DNA from: Alphaproteobacteria bacterium
GTDB lineage: Bacteria; Pseudomonadota; Alphaproteobacteria; Rickettsiales; JABSSG01
Length of the DNA stretch: 5,866 nucleotides
Assembly: GCA_022600235.1 (NCBI GenBank)
Contig: JAHZKS010000087.1
Span: 1-5,866, forward strand
Direction of reading: 5' to 3'
Positions within the stretch are counted from its first letter, which is position 1. The number at the start of each line of letters is the position of its first letter. A program made the position numbers and the translations under genes. Under the pieces are notes generated by a model. It was not told where the DNA came from, made no database searches, and saw nothing but the letters and a program-made list of their open reading frames with translations. Shown here in pieces: positions 1 through 5,714 of this stretch.

Positions 1-491
1 AAGCTTTTTTCTTTGTTGTAGTAGCTTTTTTCTTTGTAGCAGTAGATTTTTAAGAACCACTTAAAGTGAGAAAGATCTAAAGTAGTAATAAATATATCTA
101 GTTTCTGATTAGCGAGAGCTTTTACTGACTCAGGATCTGGATGGAAGAAATCTCTGTATGGGTATAAAATAAAAGCAAATACAAGAAAGAAGACTAAGAA
201 GAAACTACACCAGGAATAGAAAATCTTCTGCTGAGTCATTACGTTAGTCATTTTAGCATAGATGATCATAAACACTACAGCTACAGGAACAACACAATAT
301 AGCTTAATGAAACTAATAGCTTCTGCACCTATACCAGGAACAACCAAACTATCTTTCATAGAACGTAGAACGTTATAGTTAAAGAGGGTAAATAACATCA
401 TCAATGCCATTGGCAAAAATTGTCTTAGTTCACTTTTTTTTATGGGAAATAAAGAATTAAAAAACCACTGAGTTCTCTCTAATAACCTCAC
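1..491 (-). CDS. tlc: Tlc/Npt ADP/ATP translocase paralogue, N-terminal fragment with aberrant end at left edge
   Basis: The minus strand is open from a GTG at 491 to the window edge (163 codons). Residues 1-150 are clearly a Tlc transporter: PIKKSEL near residue 16, FNYNVLRSMKDSLVVP at 37-52, GAEAISFIK at 55-63, LYPYRDFFHPDPE at 109-121 and FKWFLKIY at 143-150. Where both full-length copies in this window continue with Y-GKW and then AELW, this one turns into Lys/Tyr-rich sequence (CYKEKSYYNKEKS), which is not Tlc. The gene is therefore either broken or joined to foreign sequence near position 44-55, or the left edge is chimeric. The GTG start is chosen because AAGGTGG lies at 497-503, five bases upstream. 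An in-frame TAA at 509-507 limits any longer start to GTG 500. It is closer to the middle Tlc copy than to the left full-length one: they share an exact 20-base DNA match, 133-152 versus 3995-4014, over the DFFHPDPE motif. Confidence 0.85.
   Translation of the reverse strand, partial: MRLLERTQWFFNSLFPIKKSELRQFLPMALMMLFTLFNYNVLRSMKDSLVVPGIGAEAISFIKLYCVVPVAVVFMIIYAKMTNVMTQQKIFYSWCSFFLVFFLVFAFILYPYRDFFHPDPESVKALANQKLDIFITTLDLSHFKWFLKIYCYKEKSYYNKEKS
2..43 (-). repeat. two tandem copies of a 21-bp repeat (Ala-Thr-Lys-rich in one minus frame)
   Basis: Positions 2-22 and 23-43 are direct repeats of 21 bases that differ at two positions. In the minus-strand frame that differs from the Tlc frame they read ATTTKKK and STATKKK-type heptads. 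Such repeats are typical of basic, DNA-binding tails of histone H1-like or HU-like bacterial proteins (family knowledge; the assignment here is inference). That frame is closed upstream by a TAA at 52-50. The array reaches the window edge, so its full size is unknown. It lies exactly where Tlc similarity ends. Confidence 0.7.
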
Positions 492-496
492 GGAAA

Positions 497-503
497 CCAC
501 CTT
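497..503 (-). promoter_or_regulatory. ribosome binding site deciding the GTG start of the partial tlc
   Basis: On the minus strand AAGGTGG (one mismatch to AAGGAGG) precedes GTG 491 by five bases. It favours this start over GTG 500, which lies inside the site. The two full-length tlc genes in this window have no comparable site. Confidence 0.5.
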
Positions 504-546
504 TTTTTAAAGTTGTTGATATATTTGGAATTTAATCCAGCTCAGG

Positions 547-575
547 AATATAGAAGAATAAGCAAATACAGTCAA
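547..575 (-). promoter_or_regulatory. sigma70-type promoter of the partial tlc gene
   Basis: On the minus strand TTGACT (575-570, five of six matches to TTGACA) is followed by exactly 17 bases and TATATT (552-547, five of six to TATAAT). Transcription would start near 540, giving a leader of about 49 bases to the GTG at 491. The rest of the 492-681 intergenic region showed nothing convincing: I found no clear promoter or Shine-Dalgarno site for the divergent acetyltransferase gene. Confidence 0.6.
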
Positions 576-681
576 GATCTATTTAGAAACGAAAACACAC
601 CCTATATAAGCAATGATCTTTTTATATTCTTAACTGGAATCTATTTATAGAAAATCATCAATTTATCAAATAATATAAATT

Positions 682-1239
682 ATGATGTCAAAAAAAATAG
701 AAACTAAAAGATTAAAATTACGACTTGCAAATCTTTCTGATTCTCAAGCTATAATGCAAATTTGTAATGACTGGGAAATCATTAAATGGCTTCAACCTCC
801 ATTAACATGGCCATGCAATAAAAAGACTTCTTATACTTATTTAAAATCAATGTTAGAAGAGAATAATATATTCTTGTTTGTTATAACATTGAAAAACTCA
901 AATGAAGATGTGGGCGTTATTAGGTATGAAATATCAGAAACTCAAGAATGTATTTTTGCACAGCGCGGTTTTGCTCTTTCAGTAAAATACTGGAATCAAG
1001 GAATAATTAGTGAAGCAAGCTTGGCTGGAGATTGTTTCTTTTTTGAGAATGTAGATATCAAAGAAATACGAGCATATAATGCTATCACTAATAAAGTATC
1101 AAGCATAATAAAAAAGAAACAAGGCTTTACTTTCAAAGGAACCAGAAAGGCATATCCAGAATATAATAATGGATGCACAGAAGAAGAAATATGGATACTA
1201 ACTCGTGATCAATATATGAAGCATACTGAAAATAACTAA
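682..1239 (+). CDS. GNAT family N-acetyltransferase, RimJ/RimL-like
   Basis: This 185-residue protein has the usual length and layout of the Acetyltransf_3 (RimJ/RimL) branch of GNAT enzymes, which move an acetyl group from acetyl-CoA to an amine such as a protein N-terminus or a small molecule. The N-terminus IETKRLKLR matches the family opening ETxRLxLR. RGFALSVKYWNQGIISEA (residues 95-112) is the acetyl-CoA binding strand and loop, here WNQGIISEA instead of the usual glycine-richer WGKGYxTEA. The C-terminal NKVSSIIKKKQGFTFKGTRK (about 137-156) matches the family stretch NxxSxxxLEKxGFxxEGxxR. The substrate cannot be told. ATG 682 is the first start after an in-frame TAA; ATG 685 is equally possible, and no Shine-Dalgarno sequence is visible. 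It is the only plus-strand gene here, divergent from the partial tlc and convergent with the next tlc, with stop codons overlapping. It may be an insertion into a tlc cluster (inference). Confidence 0.82.
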   Translation: MMSKKIETKRLKLRLANLSDSQAIMQICNDWEIIKWLQPPLTWPCNKKTSYTYLKSMLEENNIFLFVITLKNSNEDVGVIRYEISETQECIFAQRGFALSVKYWNQGIISEASLAGDCFFFENVDIKEIRAYNAITNKVSSIIKKKQGFTFKGTRKAYPEYNNGCTEEEIWILTRDQYMKHTENN

Positions 1240-2759
1240 GACACTTCCCTCTCTTTTGCTTTAGCTAAATATTTTAGATATGCTTTATTAAGAACACTTA
1301 CATTCATAATCCATATAATAGCAACAATTGCAAATACTACCATCAATACTGGAGCAATAGATGTGTACGTTGCAGCTGGGAAAATCATGAACAGCAATGA
1401 TTGTATAAGCGCCCCACCAGATTTAGCAAGCCTTGCACCTACAACATCCACAGCAGCCTTTCCTTTAGATCTAAGCTCTTCTTCTATAGGTATATATGTC
1501 ATCTCTTTTGTAGAATCGAATAAGCTGTATTTTGCTGCTTTACTTAACACATTCTGCATAGCACCAAGAACAACCGCCAAGAATAATGGATTTATAATAA
1601 AAAAGGTTCCTAGCAATACATGAAATGCATTCTCAAATACCACTAAGCTAAAGAATCCAATACCGGTTACAAAGATTATAATTGGAGTTATAATGGCTGC
1701 AGTAAACCAACTATATCTTTTCATCAAAGATGCCCCAATTAACGAGAGGACAATAGCAAGAGCACCATTCCACTGATTTATATTACCCATAAAATACAAG
1801 TAAGAATTCATATCAGGATAAAGCTCTTTTATCTTTGCCTTCCAAGGACCTTCAAGCAAGTTTATTGCGATACCGTAAGACAATACCAGCACAACAATGT
1901 ACCCCAGGTATTTAGAAGAAAATATTACCTTCACACTTTCTGTAAATGGTGTTTTCTTTGCCAATTGCTTCGCTTCTTTTTTATAAGATTTTTCAGCCAC
2001 TTCAGATTCTTTCACTACTTTATCATTTATGTATTTAAATATTAACAAGACAGAAGCTGCAGCAAAAGCAATACAAGATAACAAACCTTGCACAGTGAAT
2101 AACATTTTAACTTCAACAGACAAAATACTTTGCAATGTGGTGATATATTTTATTACCGTACCAGATACAAAGTTTCCGAAAGAACCTAATAGATTTATCA
2201 TTGGGTAGAATCTTTTAGCTTGGTTAGTATGAATAATACGATTGGAAAACTGCCAAAAAAGAAGAAAAGTCATAGTAGATGACCATAACTCAGCCAATAC
2301 ATAAAAAACCACATAAAGCCATTTTCCATATAACAAGAAAAACCACTTAAAATAAACCATCTTAATTGAGAAAAAAGAAAAGTTGATTTCTCTTGTAATC
2401 AAAGAATTAATAGTCTCTGGATTTGGGTGAATAAAATCTCTATTAGGATAAAGCGCAAATGCAAATACCAAAAAGTACATCACATAAAAAATCCCCATCC
2501 CATAATAGATTTGGTTAAATTTAAATCTATTTGCAAGATTTATATACAGTACAACAACCAAAATAGCAGAAGGAACAACAAAATAAAATTTAATAAAGCT
2601 GATTGCCTCTGCTCCAATATTTGGAACAACCAAGCTATCTTTTAGAGCTTTAAGAGTTGTATAATTAAATATAGTGAAGAACAGGATCAAGGATAGAGGG
2701 ATGAACTTCCCCATTTCTTCCTTTTTAATGGGCCATAAAAACGATAGTACCTTTTCCAT
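1236..2759 (-). CDS. tlc: Tlc/Npt family ADP/ATP (nucleotide) translocase, left full-length copy
   Basis: A 507-residue inner-membrane carrier of the Tlc/NTT family (PF03219, about 12 helices), matching the usual ~500 residues. Family members exchange ADP for host ATP or import nucleotides; the substrate is not decided by sequence. Seen: KDSLVVPNIGAEAISFIKFY (40-59), LYPNRDFIHPNPE (103-115), YGKW then AELW (144-159), LLEGPWKAKIKELYP (301-315), YSLFDSTKEMTYIP (411-424) and KGKAAVDVVGARLAKSGGA (432-450). The charged residues that family studies link to ADP/ATP exchange appear kept: K40, E157, E303 and K446 by my alignment from memory. A hydrophilic Lys/Glu-rich loop at about 243-275 separates the two halves. 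ATG 2759 directly follows an in-frame TAG, so it is the earliest start. There is no Shine-Dalgarno sequence, and a promoter ends only six bases upstream. Its stop overlaps the acetyltransferase stop by three bases (1237-1238 plus flanks). Confidence 0.95.
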   Translation of the reverse strand: MEKVLSFLWPIKKEEMGKFIPLSLILFFTIFNYTTLKALKDSLVVPNIGAEAISFIKFYFVVPSAILVVVLYINLANRFKFNQIYYGMGIFYVMYFLVFAFALYPNRDFIHPNPETINSLITREINFSFFSIKMVYFKWFFLLYGKWLYVVFYVLAELWSSTMTFLLFWQFSNRIIHTNQAKRFYPMINLLGSFGNFVSGTVIKYITTLQSILSVEVKMLFTVQGLLSCIAFAAASVLLIFKYINDKVVKESEVAEKSYKKEAKQLAKKTPFTESVKVIFSSKYLGYIVVLVLSYGIAINLLEGPWKAKIKELYPDMNSYLYFMGNINQWNGALAIVLSLIGASLMKRYSWFTAAIITPIIIFVTGIGFFSLVVFENAFHVLLGTFFIINPLFLAVVLGAMQNVLSKAAKYSLFDSTKEMTYIPIEEELRSKGKAAVDVVGARLAKSGGALIQSLLFMIFPAATYTSIAPVLMVVFAIVAIIWIMNVSVLNKAYLKYLAKAKEREVS

Positions 2760-2765
2760 CTAGAG

Positions 2766-2794
2766 AATATAAAACAAACTACATGTTTTGTAAA
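2766..2794 (-). promoter_or_regulatory. sigma70-type promoter of the left full-length tlc, predicting a leaderless mRNA
   Basis: On the minus strand TTTACA (2794-2789, five of six to TTGACA), a 17-base spacer and TATATT (2771-2766, five of six to TATAAT) fill the 70-base gap between the two tlc genes. Only six bases (2765-2760) separate the -10 box from ATG 2759, so the expected transcription start falls on or beside the A of the ATG. The missing Shine-Dalgarno sequence fits this. In such AT-rich DNA, chance matches are possible. Confidence 0.5.
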
Positions 2795-2829
2795 TAAAAA
2801 TAAGCATATACAAAAAATTAATATTACTG

Positions 2830-4338
2830 CTACTTTTGAACTATACGCGTTTCATACGCTTTGTTTAACTTCACGACATCAAACAACCATACAGCTATAA
2901 GAATCACGAATAAAACCATGAAATATGGAGCCAAAGAAGCATATGTAGCAAATGGGAATATTATAAATAGCACTGACTGTATTAAAGCACCTCCTGACTT
3001 TGCAAGACGCGCACCAACAACATCTACAGCAGCCTTTCCTTTTGATTTTATATGTTCATTTGCTGGGATATATGCCATTTCTTTTGTAGAATCAAATAGA
3101 GAGTACTTCGCTCCTTTTGTTAGAATATTTTGCACAGCACCTAAAATAACAGCAACAAAAATTGTACTCATACCAAATGTTGATACATATGGCTCAAAAA
3201 AATCACCAAATACTATAAAAGAGAAGAACCCAATACCAGTAACAAGCATCATTAAAGGAGTTAATAACGCACCCATCATCCACCCCAAATTCCTTAATAT
3301 AAATCCACCAAGAACAGTAAAAGCTAAAGTCGATATACCAGTCCACTTCATTAAATTACCCATAAAATATGCATATTCTTGAGTATTAGAATAAACAAGC
3401 CTTGCTCTATCCTTCCAGACCCCCTCTATCAAATTAATTGAAATTCCGTAACAAAAAACCAAGGTCACTATTAATCCTAAATATCTTGAAGAAAGAATAA
3501 TTTTAAAACTCTCTTTAAGAGTCAATTTTGTTTTTAACACCTCAGGCTTTTTAGCTTTCGATATTCTGATTGGTTTATTATCAATAACTCTATAGTTCAA
3601 ATAGACAAAAAAACAAATTGCTACAACCGTAGCAATACTTGCCACAAACATTGTAAAAGACATCAAACCATTATACGAGGAACCAAATATTGATATCGAA
3701 CCTATTTCTTTGACAGCTAAATACTCCATAGTCGTACCCCCTAAAGTACTACCAATATGCCCCACAAAACAATACATAGGGTACAATCTTTTTGCCTCTT
3801 CAGTATTAGTTATTTTATTTGCAAACTGCCAGTATAATAAAAATATCATAGCTGACCCCCATAGTTCGGCCACAACATAAAACAATACGTAAGTCCATTT
3901 TCCATATAACCTTAAAAACCATTTAAAATGGTCTAGATGAATAGAAAAAGATAAAAACTGAACCTCAGAATCTGTTAGTTTTGTAATAGTTTCTGGATCT
4001 GGATGGAAGAAATCACTATTTGGATATAAAACAAATGCAAAAAGAATAAAGAACGCTAAAAAAAAACCAGCGATATAGAAAAATATTCGCTGGAATGACA
4101 TAATATTTGTTAAGTACGTGTACAATATCATAAATGACAGAGCAGCAGGAGTAATAACATACATCTTTATAAAACTAATAGCTTCCGCACCAACAGCGGG
4201 AACTACTAGACTATCCTTCATTGCTCTGAGTATATTATAGTTGAATAGAACACAGAAAAACATCAAACCCATACAAAAAAATTTAACCCACTCTCCTTTT
4301 TGTATTGGCACTACTGCGTAAAAAACTCGATTAAACAT
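2830..4338 (-). CDS. tlc: Tlc/Npt family ADP/ATP (nucleotide) translocase, middle copy
   Basis: A 502-residue paralogue of the neighbouring carrier, also full length for PF03219 and spread over about 12 hydrophobic helices. Numbered from ATG 4338, the landmarks are FNYNILRAMKDSLVVP (32-47), GAEAISFIK (50-58), LYPNSDFFHPDPE (104-116), YGKW and AELW (145-160), LIEGVWKDRARLVYS (303-317), YSLFDSTKEMAYIP (412-425) and KGKAAVDVVGARLAKSGGA (433-451). The four charged positions associated with nucleotide exchange are kept (K41, E158, E305, K447 by my alignment). EGVWK matches Rickettsia Tlc1 as I recall it, whereas the left copy has EGPWK. A basic loop at about 254-275 joins the halves. A TTG at 4341 could add one residue, but ATG 4338 is the more ordinary start. 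No Shine-Dalgarno site lies just upstream. The next tlc follows after 70 bases, with no obvious terminator between. Confidence 0.95.
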   Translation of the reverse strand: MFNRVFYAVVPIQKGEWVKFFCMGLMFFCVLFNYNILRAMKDSLVVPAVGAEAISFIKMYVITPAALSFMILYTYLTNIMSFQRIFFYIAGFFLAFFILFAFVLYPNSDFFHPDPETITKLTDSEVQFLSFSIHLDHFKWFLRLYGKWTYVLFYVVAELWGSAMIFLLYWQFANKITNTEEAKRLYPMYCFVGHIGSTLGGTTMEYLAVKEIGSISIFGSSYNGLMSFTMFVASIATVVAICFFVYLNYRVIDNKPIRISKAKKPEVLKTKLTLKESFKIILSSRYLGLIVTLVFCYGISINLIEGVWKDRARLVYSNTQEYAYFMGNLMKWTGISTLAFTVLGGFILRNLGWMMGALLTPLMMLVTGIGFFSFIVFGDFFEPYVSTFGMSTIFVAVILGAVQNILTKGAKYSLFDSTKEMAYIPANEHIKSKGKAAVDVVGARLAKSGGALIQSVLFIIFPFATYASLAPYFMVLFVILIAVWLFDVVKLNKAYETRIVQK

Positions 4339-4367
4339 CAACTATTAGAAAATAAAACTTTTGCCAT
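4338..4367 (-). CDS. possible nine-codon leader ORF overlapping the middle tlc start
   Basis: On the minus strand ATG 4367 opens a short frame, MAKVLFSNS, whose TGA (4340-4338) shares one base with the ATG of the middle tlc (TGATG). A strong GGAGG lies at 4383-4379, 11 bases upstream of the mini-ORF start. If translated, it could feed ribosomes to a gene that lacks its own Shine-Dalgarno sequence (translational coupling). It competes with the promoter reading of the same bases: a transcript from that promoter would begin downstream of this ATG. A chance occurrence is quite possible. Confidence 0.25.
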   Translation of the reverse strand: MAKVLFSNS

Positions 4368-4393
4368 AATATATGTAACCTCCACGGTTTCAA
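4366..4393 (-). promoter_or_regulatory. candidate sigma70-type promoter of the middle tlc
   Basis: On the minus strand TTGAAA (4393-4388, five of six to TTGACA), a 16-base spacer and TATTAT (4371-4366, five of six to TATAAT) lie in the 164-base gap after lysA. Transcription would start near 4359, giving a leader of about 20 bases with no Shine-Dalgarno sequence. The rest of the gap, including the first bases after the lysA stop, shows no clear terminator: only a four-base-pair GGTA/TACC stem. Confidence 0.4.
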
Positions 4394-4505
4394 GAATTAT
4401 TTCATATAAGACACAAACTATCTACAAGAAGATATGTTTATACTAAATTATTTCTCAAAATAAAATAAATCAGGTAAAAGCTGTTGTACCAAAACTATGA
4501 TATTC

Positions 4506-5714
4506 TTATACAAATCCTAGTCCAGAAATTGCATCATCAAAACTCATCCTTTTCCTGATTTGTACTGTAGATCCTTTATCTACTAAAACCTCTGAAGCAT
4601 ATGGTCGAAGGTTATATAATGAACTCATTGATGCACAATATGCACCCACACTAAGTATCGCTAAAATATCGCCTTCCTTTGGAGAAGCAATAGATATTTT
4701 CTCGCAAAACACATCCGATGACTCGCATATATTTCCAACAATTTTTACCTTCTGAGACTTTCCTTGAGGGTTTGAAATATTAATCACATGGTGGTAAGCA
4801 GAATACATTGCCGGTCTTATTATATGATTCATCCCAGTATCAGTGCCCACAAATACTGTGCCACCACTTTTCTTAATATTAGTTACTTTAGTTAACATAC
4901 ATGTTGACTCTGCAACCAAAAATTTTCCAGGCTCTATTATGACGTCAATTTCATTTCCATTCTCTTCCTCAAAACGCTTTATATCTTTTTCAATCGCAGA
5001 GAAAAATTCTGGAATATTAATGTCTTTAGACTTAGGTCCATAGCGAACACCAAACCCACCTCCTAAATCTATAAACCTGAGATTATTAAAATATGATGCA
5101 ATAGAAAGAATGCTTTTCACAGATTTTCTAAATACCCTAGCTTTATAAAATCCTGACCCTATATGACAATGCACCCCTATCAATTTTAACTGATATTTTT
5201 TTAATACTTCTTGAACAGATTTTATATCTTTGTGTGATATGCCAAATTTCGATTTCTTACCTCCGGTCACAACATGTTTAGACTCACCCGCACCCACTCC
5301 AGGATTAAACCGCACAGAGACCTCTGAGCCAGAAAAAATTTTACCGAATCTTTCTAATTCAGAGATAGACCCTAGATTAGGTATAATTTTATGAAAATGA
5401 ACTTCTTTTAATTCATTATCGTCTGAATTGTTTCCAGTAAAAATAATATGATTACTATCAAACCCACAGCTTCTTGCCATCTCTATTTCGAACGGAGACA
5501 CTGCGTCTATACCATCAATCCCTGCAGCTTTAAGAGATTTAATGATAGCTGGATTATAATTTGCTTTGATTGCGTAGTAAATTTTAAGGCGTTCTAGGTT
5601 ATTCTGCCTAAGCTCTTTTACTCTATCCACTACAGAATTTTTATCAGTCACAAAAACAGGCGTGCCATATTTCTTTACTATATTTTCAGCTAATTTTTTA
5701 TCAGGAAAATACAT
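4506..5714 (-). CDS. lysA: diaminopimelate decarboxylase
   Basis: This cytoplasmic PLP enzyme decarboxylates meso-diaminopimelate to L-lysine, the last step of the pathway. It has 402 residues, close to the usual 400-420. The N-terminal fold III barrel carries the PLP lysine in YAIKANYNP (K50), RFNPGVGAG (135-143), TGGKKSKFGI (150-159), HCHIGSG (182-188), the glycine loop DLGGGFG (216-222) and EPG (261-263). The C-terminal beta domain has CESSD (330-334), which supplies the active-site cysteine to the partner subunit, and GAYCASMSSLYNLRP (357-371). HIGSG, RPAMY and the C-terminal block resemble the E. coli-type LysA. C360 stands where E. coli has Gly, which is probably harmless. ATG 5714 is the earliest start because an in-frame TGA lies three codons upstream. 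Its first 14 bases overlap the end of lysC, so the two are very likely co-transcribed and coupled. It belongs to the PLP barrel family that also holds carboxynorspermidine decarboxylase, but the motifs and the lysC neighbour point to LysA. Confidence 0.94.
   Translation of the reverse strand: MYFPDKKLAENIVKKYGTPVFVTDKNSVVDRVKELRQNNLERLKIYYAIKANYNPAIIKSLKAAGIDGIDAVSPFEIEMARSCGFDSNHIIFTGNNSDDNELKEVHFHKIIPNLGSISELERFGKIFSGSEVSVRFNPGVGAGESKHVVTGGKKSKFGISHKDIKSVQEVLKKYQLKLIGVHCHIGSGFYKARVFRKSVKSILSIASYFNNLRFIDLGGGFGVRYGPKSKDINIPEFFSAIEKDIKRFEEENGNEIDVIIEPGKFLVAESTCMLTKVTNIKKSGGTVFVGTDTGMNHIIRPAMYSAYHHVINISNPQGKSQKVKIVGNICESSDVFCEKISIASPKEGDILAILSVGAYCASMSSLYNLRPYASEVLVDKGSTVQIRKRMSFDDAISGLGFV

Noticed and set aside
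1..43. CRISPR array or satellite from the 21-bp repeats
   Set aside because: The units are directly adjacent with no spacers and are in a codon-periodic, Lys-rich context, so they fit a protein repeat.
996..1178. Minus-strand open frame of 60 codons inside the acetyltransferase gene
   Set aside because: It is the reverse of conserved GNAT sequence, including the acetyl-CoA binding loop; no independent support.
1262..1276. CTAAA-TAT-TTTAG palindrome near the convergent stop codons
   Set aside because: It is short, A-T rich, and lies inside the tlc coding sequence; no evidence that it ends transcription.
2786..2815. Inverted repeat TTTTGTA / TACAAAA between the two tlc genes as a terminator
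   Set aside because: The seven-base-pair stem is all but one base pair A-T, has a 16-base loop and lacks a proper U tract; it also overlaps the better supported promoter.
2861..3382. Plus-strand open frame of 173 codons antisense to the middle tlc
   Set aside because: It mirrors the well-conserved Tlc C-terminal half on the other strand, has no family resemblance and no ribosome site; the same holds for shorter frames at 1363-1623 and 2427-2645.
4465..4500. Possible intrinsic terminator after lysA (GGTA/TACC with T-rich tail)
   Set aside because: Only four base pairs can form around a ten-base loop, too weak for a terminator call.
4843..5043. Plus-strand open frame of 66 codons inside lysA
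   Set aside because: It lies wholly within conserved lysA sequence on the opposite strand and shows no recognisable domain.
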